NCBI RefSeq assembly: GCF_004342985.1
Contig: NZ_SMBO01000010.1
Coordinates: forward strand, 45,912-109,911
Length of the DNA: 64,000 bases
Origin: Novosphingobium sp. PhB57
GTDB taxonomy: Bacteria; Pseudomonadota; Alphaproteobacteria; Sphingomonadales; Sphingomonadaceae
Direction of reading: 5' to 3'
Position numbers and translations under genes: made by a program. The notes under the pieces are model-generated. The model did no database searches. It was not told the DNA's origin and saw nothing but the letters and a program-made list of their open reading frames with translations. Below are positions 8,867 through 17,670 of this stretch, piece after piece (the first letter of the stretch is position 1; the number at the start of each line of letters is the position of its first letter).

Positions 8867-10327
8867 TTAGTCCACCACCGAGCGCATTACATCCAGCGCC
8901 CGGCGTGCTTCATGCTGGTCCAGGCTGGCGAATCCGATCCGCAGGCCGCGCGGCGCGCCCTCACGGGTCTTGAACGAGCGGGATGAGGCAAACCGAAGGC
9001 CCGCTGCTGCTGCGCCAGCCTCGATCCGGTCCAGCATCGCTTCCGAGGCGAAGCGCAACCAGAAGGCAAGACCGCCAGGCGGCATGTCGTAGCTCACCCG
9101 CTCGCCTAGCGTGGCGTCAAGCGTTGCGGCGAACGTGGTGCGCCTTTGGGCGTAGATTTGGCGCACTTTGCGTGCATGTCGACTGAGTTCACCGCTGACG
9201 ATCAGTTCGGCAGCGGCGGTTTCGGTCAGGGTGTTGCCCATGCCGTCCACTAATGAAATCACATGGGCCAACGCCTCGATCACCTCGACGGGCGCGGCGA
9301 TGTAACCGATGCGCAGCGCCGGCAAAAGCAGCTTGGACAACGATCCCGCGTAGATCACACGCCCCGGCGCATAGGCCGCCATCGGTAACAGCGGCTGCGA
9401 TGCAAAGTGAAACTCGTGATCGTAATCATCCTCTATCACCGCAAAACCGAACTGTCGGGCCAAGTCCAGCAGGCGCAGCCGCCGTTCCGGTCGCAGGGCC
9501 ACGGTAGTCGGGAATTGGTGATGCGGCGTCACGAACACCGCAGCCACCCGATTGCGACGGCAAGCCAGTACCACGTCTTCAAGGCATATGCCGTCTCGAT
9601 CAAGGCCCACCGGCACGATCTTCGCGCCGCGAGCGGCGAAGGCCGCGACGGCAGGCTCGTAAGTCAGTTCCTCTACGATCACCGCATCTCCGGGACGGAT
9701 GAGCAGGCTGGCGGCGAGGAATATGCTGTTCTGGCTGCCGCGCGTGATGCAGATGTTTTCGGCCGTTACCGGCAGACCCCGCTGGCTTTTGAGCATTTCG
9801 GCCACGCTTTGGCGCAGCACCGGGGCGCCGCGTGGGTCGCGGTACTGCAGGCCGTTCGTGCGTACTAGCCTCTGGGCGGCCGCGCGATATGCGCGGGAGA
9901 GGAGCTCCACCGGGAACAACCGTCCATCTGGCGCGCCCTCGTCCAGCTTCAGACCCGGACCATCAGGCAGTGCCAGAGGGTGCTCTGGACCGCCGATGAA
10001 GCGGTACTCGGCGCGGGCGGTCTCGCCGCGGCCCTGGGGAGCAAGGGAATGACCCAGATCAGGCAGCGCGGTTGACACCATCGTACCACGCGTTCCCGCC
10101 GACGAGAGCCAGCCCTGAGCGATAAGATCCTCGTAAGCCAAAACCACCGTCTTGCGGTTGATGCCTAAGCTGACGGCCAACTCGCGGCTGCTGGGCAAGT
10201 AGCTGCCCGACGTCAGCCGACCGCTTTCGATATCCCTGATCACCGCTTGGATGATCTGCATGTAGATCGGTTCGTTACGTCCGGCGTCGATGCGTTGACT
10301 GAGGCTTATTTGCCAAGGACGGAGCAT
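8867..10327 (-). CDS. MocR/PdxR-type regulator (GntR DNA-binding domain plus aminotransferase-like domain)
   Basis: A 486-residue chimeric regulator. Residues 1 to about 75 are a GntR winged helix (PIYMQIIQAVIRDIESGRL, SSRELAVSLGINRKTV). Residues from about 120 onward match fold-type I aminotransferases, with FVTPHHQFPTTV, VIEDDYDHEFHF and the PLP-lysine region AGSLSKLLLPALRIGY. MocR proteins bind PLP and usually control neighbouring or divergent genes. The gene ends 16 bp from the PaiB stop, in convergent orientation, and is likely to govern the amidohydrolase/receptor locus to its left. The target is inferred from position only. Confidence 0.93.
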   Translation of the reverse strand: MLRPWQISLSQRIDAGRNEPIYMQIIQAVIRDIESGRLTSGSYLPSSRELAVSLGINRKTVVLAYEDLIAQGWLSSAGTRGTMVSTALPDLGHSLAPQGRGETARAEYRFIGGPEHPLALPDGPGLKLDEGAPDGRLFPVELLSRAYRAAAQRLVRTNGLQYRDPRGAPVLRQSVAEMLKSQRGLPVTAENICITRGSQNSIFLAASLLIRPGDAVIVEELTYEPAVAAFAARGAKIVPVGLDRDGICLEDVVLACRRNRVAAVFVTPHHQFPTTVALRPERRLRLLDLARQFGFAVIEDDYDHEFHFASQPLLPMAAYAPGRVIYAGSLSKLLLPALRIGYIAAPVEVIEALAHVISLVDGMGNTLTETAAAELIVSGELSRHARKVRQIYAQRRTTFAATLDATLGERVSYDMPPGGLAFWLRFASEAMLDRIEAGAAAAGLRFASSRSFKTREGAPRGLRIGFASLDQHEARRALDVMRSVVD

Positions 10328-10806
10328 GGTCAGCGGGCGGCAAGCGGACGATTATTCATCCCGAAGGTTTAGCCAAGCCACGCGGCTCTTGGCAACTGTC
10401 TGCTCGGCGCAGTCTTGATGTCCTTCGGGTCAAATGCATAGCCTGCCCCGAACATCTGCCATGGAGATCTGGCACTGAAGAGAATGGACGAAGGCGGCGG
10501 GCTTTATCGGAGCCGCACCGCTACTGTGGTGATTTCGCGTGTGAACGGAAGGTCCTAGTCGTGGCGCGACTTGCACGTTGGTTCGATAAATGCTTCGCAA
10601 TCAAAGCGTTCGCGACTACGTCATCCTTGCTTTCCAAGAGCTGTTTTCGGTTCACCAAATTGCGAATGAACCTGAACGACCTAGGTTGGGACAGCTCCGT
10701 CGTTCCCACCATGATTTGCGGATGTCGGCTTACGACCAAGGCGGGACACGCACACGAATACCCGTCACATTGATCAGACTGGAGAGGAGCGCTGTAAGGG
10801 GGCAAC
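10328..10806. other. Gene-poor stretch upstream of the MocR gene
   Basis: About 480 bp between the MocR start and the LysR stop. Short open frames exist on both strands (for example 10561-10773, a 70-residue plus-strand frame with a GTG start), but none resembles a known protein or has a good ribosome site. No RNA gene or clear repeat was seen. The MocR promoter should lie in the left part. Confidence 0.4.
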
Positions 10807-11709
10807 CTAGGCTGACAACTCTCGCACGATCTCGGCGATTAGCCCTCTCAACCAGCGATGGGCCGCGTCCTGTCGGTACCGGACATGCCAGGCCATCTCG
10901 ACCGGGAACGTGCCCAGATCTACCGGTGCGGGAAGGATCTTGAGGCGATGATCCTGTTGCAGCCGCCTGCAGATCAGAGACGGGAGCGTTGCACAGTAGT
11001 CTGTGACGGCCACCATCTCGGCGACCGCGAAGAAGTTGGTCACTGAGATCGCGACCTCACGCTTGAGTTCCTGCTGTGCGAGCGCTTGGAATAGCCCCGC
11101 CCGCATCCGGCCTGGCGGTATGATGTTGACGTGCTTGAGCGTCTCGAACTGCACGCGGGTCATCGCATCGCCTACAGTGGGATGATCCGCCCGCACCGCA
11201 CAGGCGAGGCTCTCGTCCATAAGGTGCTGGACGACGAGATTGTCGGGGGGATCGACAATGCGGCCGAGTACCAGCGCGGTGGTGCCTGACACGATGCCGG
11301 TCTCAACCAGATCGTTGCCATAGGGCGTCAGACGAAGCTTGATGCCGGGTGCGACCTGCTGAAGCCGGGCGACAATAGCGGGCACGAGGACGAACTCGAC
11401 GTAGCCGTTGGGCGCTATCGTGAAGACCCGCTGCGCCTTGGCGGGATCGAAACCCTGCTGGCCCAGCACCGTATCATCGAGCTTCGCCAGCGCATCGGCG
11501 ATCGCGGGTGCGAGTTCCAGTGCGACGGCAGTGGGCTGAATCCCGTACCGCTCGCGGATGAACAGTTGATCCTGGAGCATTAGGCGCAGCCGCGAGAGCG
11601 CGTTGGATAGCGCCGGTTGCGTCATCCCGACGCGTTCGGCTGCGCGCGTCACGCTGCGCTCCTCCATCAGGGCGACGAAGATCGGGAGCAGGTTGAGGTC
11701 GTATCGCAT
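10807..11709 (-). CDS. LysR-family transcriptional regulator
   Basis: A 300-residue LysR regulator. The N-terminal helix-turn-helix is clear (VALMEERSVTRAAERVGMTQPALSNALSRLRLMLQDQLF written as separate parts: RSVTRAAERVGMTQ and PALSNALSRL). The rest is a periplasmic-binding-protein-like effector domain of the NodD/PcpR-like subgroup. It is divergent from the six-gene run starting at 11825, the classical LysR arrangement, so it is the probable activator of that run. Its inducer cannot be read from sequence; the target enzymes suggest a reactive carbonyl or electron-poor alkene. Confidence 0.92.
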   Translation of the reverse strand: MRYDLNLLPIFVALMEERSVTRAAERVGMTQPALSNALSRLRLMLQDQLFIRERYGIQPTAVALELAPAIADALAKLDDTVLGQQGFDPAKAQRVFTIAPNGYVEFVLVPAIVARLQQVAPGIKLRLTPYGNDLVETGIVSGTTALVLGRIVDPPDNLVVQHLMDESLACAVRADHPTVGDAMTRVQFETLKHVNIIPPGRMRAGLFQALAQQELKREVAISVTNFFAVAEMVAVTDYCATLPSLICRRLQQDHRLKILPAPVDLGTFPVEMAWHVRYRQDAAHRWLRGLIAEIVRELSA

Positions 11710-11717
11710 ACAGACAT

Positions 11718-11727
11718 GCTCTAGAGC
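11718..11727. promoter_or_regulatory. Possible LysR binding site
   Basis: A perfect 10-bp palindrome GCTCTAGAGC lies 9 bp upstream of the LysR start, within the 115-bp divergent gap. It sits inside a broader AT...AT frame of the T-N11-A sort that LysR proteins favour. The link is by position and symmetry only. Confidence 0.3.
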
Positions 11728-11824
11728 GTATATCTGAAATCAAGACAATAAACTTCTGGAATATGTCGGAATGGGCCACTTTGCACTGGTCCGCAGCGAA
11801 TGCGGTGAGACAATGGAGGCTCAG

Positions 11825-12625
11825 ATGACCAAGACGAAAGTGCTCTTCCTCGGATCCAACGCCACGCAGATTGAACTGCGCGGCGGGGGCTCGGCTACGA
11901 TCGGCCAGTACCTCAACGAGACGGTGGTGCCCGCAATGGCGCTGATCGAGGCCGGTTACGATGTCGTGCTCGCCACACCCGACGGCACAAAGCCTCACAT
12001 CGACGAAGCATCGGATACGGTGCAGCATTTCGGAGGCGACCAAGCCGCCTATGAGCGCGGCCGACACTTCTTTGCCGAGCACCCGGCCATGAACGAGGTT
12101 CGCACCTTTGCCTCGGTCATCGAACAGGGGCTGGACAAGTTTGCAGGCGTGTTCGTCCCCGGCGGCCATGCTCCGGCGGTCGACGTAATGCAGAGCGGCG
12201 AGGCGGGCGCCATCCTGCGCCACTTCCATGCGGCGGCCAAGCCGACCGGTCTGCTCTGCCATGGCCCTGTCGCGGTCGTTGCCGCCCTGCCCGACCCGGC
12301 AAAGTACCGGGCGGCCCTGATCGAGGGCGACGACGCCAAGGCGGCCGACCTTGCGAAGGACTGGATCTATGCGGGCTACCGCATGACGGTCTTCTCGGCG
12401 AGCGAAGAGAAGATCGCCGAAGAGCACCTGCTGAAGGGCGAATTGTACTTCGACATGCCCAAGGCCCTGAGGCTGGCAGGCGGCGAGGTTTCGGCCGCTT
12501 CTGAAGATTTTGCCGCCAACGTGGTCGTTGATCGCGAACTGATCACGGGCCAGAACCCGGCCTCCGATCACGCGGTCGCAAAGGCCATGATCGCGGCGCT
12601 CGGCGGCCCGCAGACGGCGGCATGA
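11825..12625 (+). CDS. DJ-1/PfpI-family protein (type 1 glutamine amidotransferase-like, Hsp31-like)
   Basis: A 266-residue protein of the DJ-1/PfpI superfamily. The nucleophile elbow LLCHGP with Cys145-His146 is present, as is the VPGGHAPAVD loop. Hsp31-like relatives act as glyoxalase III or protein deglycase/chaperones; which applies here is open. I use the ATG at 11825 because GGAGG lies 5 bases upstream; the open frame begins 18 codons earlier without a good site. It is the first gene of a rightward run with ABM, OYE, hydrolase, SDR and aldehyde dehydrogenase, which fits a role against reactive carbonyl compounds. Confidence 0.9.
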   Translation: MTKTKVLFLGSNATQIELRGGGSATIGQYLNETVVPAMALIEAGYDVVLATPDGTKPHIDEASDTVQHFGGDQAAYERGRHFFAEHPAMNEVRTFASVIEQGLDKFAGVFVPGGHAPAVDVMQSGEAGAILRHFHAAAKPTGLLCHGPVAVVAALPDPAKYRAALIEGDDAKAADLAKDWIYAGYRMTVFSASEEKIAEEHLLKGELYFDMPKALRLAGGEVSAASEDFAANVVVDRELITGQNPASDHAVAKAMIAALGGPQTAA

Positions 12626-12696
12626 GCACGCGCATGACAGGTGGCGCGCTGCGGATGCGCGCCACCAAGTCCACCCATTCATCAAGGATTATCCCT

Positions 12697-12990
12697 ATGA
12701 CCAACCCTGTGAAGATCGTCGCCGTCCTGACCGCCCGTCCCGGCGCTGCCGATCAGCTCCGTACCCTGCTCGACGGCATGCTCGTCCCGAGCCGGGCGGA
12801 AGCCGGCAACTTGCGGTATGATCTCTGGCAGGACCAGAACGAGCCCACGCGTTTCGTGCTGGACGAGCTCTACGCCAGCTCTGAGGCGGTTGCCGCGCAC
12901 CGCGCGACCCAGCACTTCCAGGCTTATCTCGCCGCGATCGGCGATCTTGCCGAGCGGACTGCCTTCGTCCTCGATCCCGTTTCGGCCTGA
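12697..12990 (+). CDS. ABM-domain monooxygenase-like protein
   Basis: A 97-residue protein filling one antibiotic-biosynthesis-monooxygenase (dimeric alpha-beta barrel) domain. Residues KIVAVLTARPGAADQLRTLL, the central NLRYDLWQDQNEPTRFVLDE and AHRATQHFQAYL match the pattern of YgiN-like quinol monooxygenases. Such proteins oxidise quinols or similar aromatics without a cofactor. The start at 12697 has AAGGA 8-9 bases upstream; a longer frame starting at 12622 would overlap the previous stop but adds a low-complexity N-terminus. It follows the DJ-1 gene by 71 bp and is probably co-transcribed. Confidence 0.85.
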   Translation: MTNPVKIVAVLTARPGAADQLRTLLDGMLVPSRAEAGNLRYDLWQDQNEPTRFVLDELYASSEAVAAHRATQHFQAYLAAIGDLAERTAFVLDPVSA

Positions 12991-13000
12991 GAAGGCCGCG

Positions 13001-13135
13001 ATGCGCAACCTGAAGCACTGGATCGGCGCCGCGCTGCTCGCGCAGCCCTTCTACGCACAGGAAATCCAGTTGATTGGATTTCTGGCGCAGACATGGCGCC
13101 TCGGGTTACCGCAACGCCTGCGATCACGGCGTTAA
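13001..13135 (+). pseudogene. Possible truncated exported protein (44 residues)
   Basis: A 44-residue frame starts MRNLKHWIGAALLAQPF, which looks like a signal peptide, and then runs into sequence without any family resemblance. It lies in the 270-bp gap between the ABM and OYE genes, which is unusually wide for this tight run. It may be the remains of a deleted gene, or chance. Confidence 0.2.
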
Positions 13136-13259
13136 CCGCGCCACCATCCAACGAGACCGCAACAAAATATCGCCTCCGTCCCGCGCTGCCGGACTGGAAG
13201 GAGCAATGCCGCGCGCCTGCGAAAGGCACCGGTTGATCCACGTATTCCAGGAGATCATG

Positions 13260-14405
13260 ATGACCCGCCACCCCGCTCTGTTCACCCCTGTCCCGCTCGG
13301 CCGGCACACCTTGCGCAACCGCATCGTGCTGCCGCCTCTGACTCGCCAACGCGCCGCCCAGCCCGGAGACGTGCCGACCGCCCTGATGGCGCGCTATTAT
13401 GCCCAGCGCGCCGGCGCAGGCTTTATGGTCAGCGAAGGCACGCAGATCGAACCGCGCGGCCAAGGCTATGCCTGGACCCCTGGCATCTACAGCGAAGCCC
13501 AGATCGCAGGGTGGCGCGAAGTGACCAAGGCCGTCCATGCCGAAGGTAGCGTAATCTTCGCCCAACTCTGGCATGTCGGACGTGTTTCGCACGCCCAGTT
13601 GCACGGCGGAGCGCCGGTCGCCCCGTCGGCAATCCCGGCCGAGAAGGTCAAGGCCTTCATCGAAACAGCGCCCGGCACCGGCGAACTGGTCGCGCCATCT
13701 CTGCCCCGCGCGCTCGAGGTTGCTGAAATCCGCGAATTGGTGTCGCTCTACGTTCAAGGCGCCCGCAACGCGATCGCGGCCGGCTTCGACGGCGTCGAGA
13801 TCCACGCCGCCAACGGCTATCTGGTCAACCAGTTCATCTCGGCGCACGCCAACCGACGCGAGGATGCTTATGGCGGCTCGATCGAGAACCGCTTGCGCTT
13901 CCTGCGCGAGATCGTCGCTGCGGTTTCCGACGCGATCGGTGCGGATAGGCTGGGCGTGCGCTTCACCCCGCTGTTCGAAAGCACCGATGTCGATCGCGTC
14001 TACATCGGGTTGGTCGAGCCCGATCCGCATCAGACCTATATTGCCGCGATCAAGCTGCTGGAAGAGTTCGGCGTCGCCTATCTCTCGATTGCGGAAGCGG
14101 ATTGGGACAACGCGCCGGACCTCCCGTTCTCCTTCCGAGAGGCGGTTCGCGCGGCCTTCAGCGGGCGCATCCTCTATGCGGGCCGCTACACCGCGCAGCG
14201 TGCCGAGGATCTGATCGCTAGCGGTCTCGCCGATCTCGTCGCCTTCGGCCGCCCGTTCATCGCCAATCCCGACTTGCCAGCGCGGATCGCCCATGACTGG
14301 CCGCTCAATCCGCTACGTCCCGAGACGCTCTACGGCGGCGGGGCGGAAGGACTCACCGATTATCCTGCCTACGTTCCGAGCGGCGTCCGTTCGGTCGCCG
14401 CCTGA
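13260..14405 (+). CDS. Old Yellow Enzyme-type alkene reductase
   Basis: A 381-residue FMN-dependent ene-reductase (NemA/OYE family). Recognisable parts are the N-terminal LFTPVPLGRHTLRNRIVLPPLTR, AQLWHVGRVSH, the substrate-binding HAANGYLVNQF with the catalytic His and Asn, ENRLRFLREIV, and the C-terminal phosphate-binding GLADLVAFGRPFIANPDLP. These enzymes reduce activated C=C bonds of enones, maleimides and nitro compounds using NAD(P)H. AGGAG 6 bases before the ATG at 13260 decides the start; the frame is open further upstream without coding signs. It probably saturates reactive enals or enones handled by the neighbouring dehydrogenases. Confidence 0.93.
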   Translation: MTRHPALFTPVPLGRHTLRNRIVLPPLTRQRAAQPGDVPTALMARYYAQRAGAGFMVSEGTQIEPRGQGYAWTPGIYSEAQIAGWREVTKAVHAEGSVIFAQLWHVGRVSHAQLHGGAPVAPSAIPAEKVKAFIETAPGTGELVAPSLPRALEVAEIRELVSLYVQGARNAIAAGFDGVEIHAANGYLVNQFISAHANRREDAYGGSIENRLRFLREIVAAVSDAIGADRLGVRFTPLFESTDVDRVYIGLVEPDPHQTYIAAIKLLEEFGVAYLSIAEADWDNAPDLPFSFREAVRAAFSGRILYAGRYTAQRAEDLIASGLADLVAFGRPFIANPDLPARIAHDWPLNPLRPETLYGGGAEGLTDYPAYVPSGVRSVAA

Positions 14406-14455
14406 TCCTTACCACAGTCAGCCACTCGCAAGATCGGGTGCACCGGAGATGTACG

Positions 14456-15214
14456 ATGAAGAATATCCATGCCTTGCTGGGCGCCGCTGCGTTGATCGCA
14501 TTCCCGGGCCTCGCCGCCGCCGCACCTGCAACCCCCGCCGTGCACAACGTGGTCCTCGTCCATGGCGCCTTCGCGGACGGATCGGGCTGGCAGCCAGTCG
14601 CCGAGATCCTGGAGAAGGACGGCTACACCGTCAGCATCGTCCAGGAGCCCGAAACCTCCTTGGCCGATGATGTCACCGCGACCAACCGTATCCTGGACCG
14701 TGTTCAGGGCCGCGCCGTGCTGGTTGGTCACAGCTATGGCGGCGCGATCATCACCGAGGCGGGAAACAACCCGCACGTAGCGAGCCTGGTCTATGTCGCC
14801 GGCTTCGTGCCTGACGAGGGCGATACGATCCTCTCGCAGATCCAGAAGAACCCGCCCGCCGCGACGAGCATCGCACCGACCTCTGACGGCTATCTGCTCG
14901 TCGACCCGGTCCGCTTTGCCGCCGATTTTGCCGCCGACCTGCCGCCTGCCCAGTCCTGTTTCATGGCAATCTCGCAAGTGCCGTGGAACAAGGCGATCCT
15001 GTCCACGCCCATCTCCGCTCCGGCGTGGAAGTCGAAGCCGGCCTACGGGATCGTCGCGCAGCAGGACCGCATGATCAATCCCGACCTCGAGCGCGCGATG
15101 TACCGCCACGCCGGCGTCAGCGTGACCGAGATCAAGGGCAGTCACGCCGTCTTCATCTCGCAGCCACGCGCTGTGGCCGACGTGATCGAACAGGCGGCCC
15201 GCGCGAGCCGCTGA
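14456..15214 (+). CDS. Exported alpha/beta hydrolase
   Basis: A 252-residue protein with a signal peptide (MKNIHALLGAAALIAFPGLA, cleavage near AAA-AP). The mature part is an alpha/beta hydrolase: VLVHGAFADGSGW gives the oxyanion hole, LVGHSYGGAI the nucleophile Ser, and IKGSHAVFISQP the catalytic His near the end. It resembles the EstC-like esterase group that is common in proteobacteria. GGAG lies 7 bases before the ATG at 14456. Its place in the run suggests hydrolysis of an ester or lactone outside the cytoplasm, but this is inference. Confidence 0.9.
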   Translation: MKNIHALLGAAALIAFPGLAAAAPATPAVHNVVLVHGAFADGSGWQPVAEILEKDGYTVSIVQEPETSLADDVTATNRILDRVQGRAVLVGHSYGGAIITEAGNNPHVASLVYVAGFVPDEGDTILSQIQKNPPAATSIAPTSDGYLLVDPVRFAADFAADLPPAQSCFMAISQVPWNKAILSTPISAPAWKSKPAYGIVAQQDRMINPDLERAMYRHAGVSVTEIKGSHAVFISQPRAVADVIEQAARASR

Positions 15215-15270
15215 TCGAAGAACGGGCGGCGGCAAGCCGCCCTCAACCCCCATGCAAAGAGGAAAACGAC

Positions 15271-16011
15271 ATGACTGAGGGTATCGCAAACAAGGTCATT
15301 CTCATCACCGGTGGCAGCACCGGGATCGGCGCCGAGACCGCGCGCCTGCTCGCAAGCCGCGGCGCCAGGGTAGCGATTGCCGCCCGCCGCAAGGACAAGC
15401 TCGACGCGGTGGTCGCCGAGATCGCGGCGGAAGGCGGCGACGCTCGCGCCTACGCCCTCGACGTTACCGACAAGGCGCAAGTGGCAACTGTCGTGGCAGA
15501 TATCGTGGCCGATTTCGGCCGGCTGGACGTCCTCATCAACAACGCCGGGCTGATGCCGATCCGCCCCATGGCCGAGGCCAATACCGACGAGTGGGACGCG
15601 ATGATCGACGTCAACCTCAAGGGCACGCTCTACGGTATCGCGGCGGCGCTTCCGCGCTTCCTTGCCCAGAACAGTGGCCACATCATCAACCTGAGCTCGG
15701 TCGCAGGCATCAAGGTCTTCGCGCCGGGCGGCACGGTCTATTCCGGAACCAAGTTCGCGGTAAGCGCGATCACGGAAGGGCTTAGGCAGGAAGTGGGCGA
15801 AACGGTACGCGTCACCGCCATCGAGCCCGGCGCAGTGGAAAGCGACCTCAAACTCGGCACCTCGGGCACCGCGACCGATACGGTGATGGACTTTTACCGG
15901 CAGGCGATCCCAGCCAGTTCGGTCGCGCGCGCCATTGCTTATGCGATCGAGCAGCCCGCCGATGTTGGCATCAACGCTATCGTCATCCGCCCCACTCGCC
16001 AGAATTTCTGA
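15271..16011 (+). CDS. Short-chain dehydrogenase/reductase
   Basis: A 246-residue classical SDR. The cofactor motif TGGSTGIG (residues 13-20), the NNAG motif (90-93), the catalytic Ser142/143 and the Y157-S-G-T-K161 pair are all present. Close relatives are annotated as serine 3-dehydrogenase/YdfG-like oxidoreductases with NADP. The start at 15271 follows AGAGGAAAACGAC; the open frame that begins inside the previous gene is not used. It sits 56 bp after the hydrolase and 39 bp before the aldehyde dehydrogenase, so an alcohol-aldehyde-acid sequence with its neighbour is plausible. Confidence 0.93.
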   Translation: MTEGIANKVILITGGSTGIGAETARLLASRGARVAIAARRKDKLDAVVAEIAAEGGDARAYALDVTDKAQVATVVADIVADFGRLDVLINNAGLMPIRPMAEANTDEWDAMIDVNLKGTLYGIAAALPRFLAQNSGHIINLSSVAGIKVFAPGGTVYSGTKFAVSAITEGLRQEVGETVRVTAIEPGAVESDLKLGTSGTATDTVMDFYRQAIPASSVARAIAYAIEQPADVGINAIVIRPTRQNF

Positions 16012-16050
16012 CAGCCCTAGCAGCCCTGCCCCCGTCCTCAGGAGCCCACG

Positions 16051-17466
16051 ATGTCCGACACACTGACCAACGCCGCCCAGATCTTCGCATCCGAAGCCGT
16101 ATCCCGCGACCCCGCCACCGACGCGCTGATCGCGCGCTACCCCTATCAGAACCCTGATGAGGTCGAGGCCGTCCTCCAGGCCGGTGCCGCCGCTTATCGG
16201 CTGTGGCGGGAAACCCCGATGAAGGAGCGCGTTGTCACCTATCACCGGCTTGCTGCGACGCTGCGCCAGCGCTCGGAGACGCTGGCCGCTCTCATCACGT
16301 CCGAAATGGGCAAGCCGATCGAAGCGGCCCGCGCGGAAGTCGAGAAGTGCGCTGCGACGATCGAATGGATCGCAGACAACGGCCCCGCCATCCTGGCCGA
16401 TGAGCCCGTGTCAATCGAAGGAGGCGATCTGGTCCACATTTCCTACCTGCCGATCGGCACGATCCTGGCCGTCATGCCCTGGAATTTCCCGCTATGGCAG
16501 GTAATCCGGGCGTCCGGGCCGATCATGCTCTCGGGCAACGGCTTCCTGCTCAAACACGCGCCCAACGTGATGGGATCCGCCTTTGCCTTGGAGCAGGCCT
16601 ATGAGGCGGCCGGCTTTCCGAAGGGGCTGTTCGCCCATCTCAGCACCGATAACGAGACGGTGGCTCGCGTGATCGAGGATCCGCGCATCGCAGCCGTCAC
16701 GCTGACCGGCAGCATGCGGGCGGGCGCAGCCGTGGCCGCCACCGCCGCGAAGGCACTCAAGAAAAGCCTGCTCGAACTGGGCGGCAGCGACGCCTTCATC
16801 GTGCTGGCAGACGCGAACATCGATCTGGCGGTGGAGGCGGCGATCCAAGCCCGGTTCCAGAACACGGGTCAGGTCTGCCTCGCGGCCAAGCGCTTCATCC
16901 TGGAACGACCCATCGCCGAAGCCTTCACGGCGAAGTTCGTGGCAGCCGCGCGGGACCTGAAGATGGGCGATCCGCGCGATCCCGCCACGAAGATCGGCCC
17001 CATGGCGCGTAAGGATCTTCGCGCGGAACTTCACGGCCAGGTCCAGCGCACCCTTGCACAAGGCGCGACGCTTCTGCTGGGCGGGTACGAAGTCGAGGGA
17101 ACGGGGAACTTCTACGCCCCGACCGTCCTCGCCGATGTAGCCCCCGGAATGGCAGCGTTCGACGAGGAGACGTTCGGCCCGGTCGCGGCGCTGACGATCG
17201 CCGATGATCTTGAGAATGCCATCCTGCTCGCCAACAGCAGCGACTATGGCCTGGGTGGCAATCTGTGGACCGCCGATGTCGCCAAGGCGCAGCGGATCGC
17301 CCGTCGGCTCGAAACCGGCGGCGTGTTCATCAACGGCTTCAGCGCTTCAAATGCCCGGATCCCGGTCGGCGGTGTCAAGAAAAGCGGATACGGACGCGAA
17401 CTGTCGCAATTCGGCCTGCGCGAGTTCACGAACGCCCAAACCGTCTGGGCGAAAGCCCATCGCTGA
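16051..17466 (+). CDS. Aldehyde dehydrogenase, succinate-semialdehyde dehydrogenase type
   Basis: A 471-residue NAD(P)-dependent aldehyde dehydrogenase. VMPWNFPLWQ is the cofactor-side motif, Glu242 lies in LELGGSDAF and the catalytic Cys276 in NTGQVCLAAKR; the C-terminal VGGVKKSGYGRELS is typical of the GabD/Sad subgroup. It oxidises an aldehyde to the acid, with succinate semialdehyde as the family standard. AGGAG 7 bases before the ATG is a good ribosome site. It closes the LysR-linked run and is followed after 4 bp by an insertion-sequence scar. Confidence 0.93.
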   Translation: MSDTLTNAAQIFASEAVSRDPATDALIARYPYQNPDEVEAVLQAGAAAYRLWRETPMKERVVTYHRLAATLRQRSETLAALITSEMGKPIEAARAEVEKCAATIEWIADNGPAILADEPVSIEGGDLVHISYLPIGTILAVMPWNFPLWQVIRASGPIMLSGNGFLLKHAPNVMGSAFALEQAYEAAGFPKGLFAHLSTDNETVARVIEDPRIAAVTLTGSMRAGAAVAATAAKALKKSLLELGGSDAFIVLADANIDLAVEAAIQARFQNTGQVCLAAKRFILERPIAEAFTAKFVAAARDLKMGDPRDPATKIGPMARKDLRAELHGQVQRTLAQGATLLLGGYEVEGTGNFYAPTVLADVAPGMAAFDEETFGPVAALTIADDLENAILLANSSDYGLGGNLWTADVAKAQRIARRLETGGVFINGFSASNARIPVGGVKKSGYGRELSQFGLREFTNAQTVWAKAHR

Positions 17467-17470
17467 GGAT

Positions 17471-17645
17471 TGAAGCGTCCCGGGTTTTCCGGAGGCTCCG
17501 AACTGTGAGAAGGAGCATCCGGTATGAGCAAGATGGGAAACAGATCCCGCCTGAGTTCCATGACGGCGCGGTGCGAATGGTCGGTGCGGCGTCGTGGGAC
17601 TTAGACGAGGTTCATTGCCGAGAGCGGAATGGCAACTTAACGCAG
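17471..17645 (+). mobile_element. IS3-type insertion-sequence left-end remnant
   Basis: The sequence TGAAGCGTCCCGGGTTTTCC (from 17471) has the look of an IS3-family terminal repeat. At 17524 an ATG opens a broken orfA: in a shifted frame the translation reads GKQIPPEFHDGAVRMV, which matches the usual orfA start with its PPEFRxxAVRMV helix. The match is lost within about 25 codons, and no second end was found. A one-base frameshift separates the ATG from the matching frame. The scar marks the junction between the LysR-linked run and the sulfatase module. Confidence 0.55.
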
Positions 17646-17670
17646 CATGCCGAACATGGGACTCTCGAAT

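Noticed and set aside
10380..10560. Possible cobalamin-type riboswitch upstream of the MocR gene
   Set aside because: The conserved B12-box sequence is absent and the orientation does not suit a downstream target.
10521..10805. 94-codon minus-strand frame in the MocR/LysR gap, considered as a small gene
   Set aside because: No ribosome site, no family pattern, and the opposite strand is equally open.
12924..14294. Minus-strand 456-codon frame over the OYE gene
   Set aside because: No motif; the OYE signature on the plus strand is complete.
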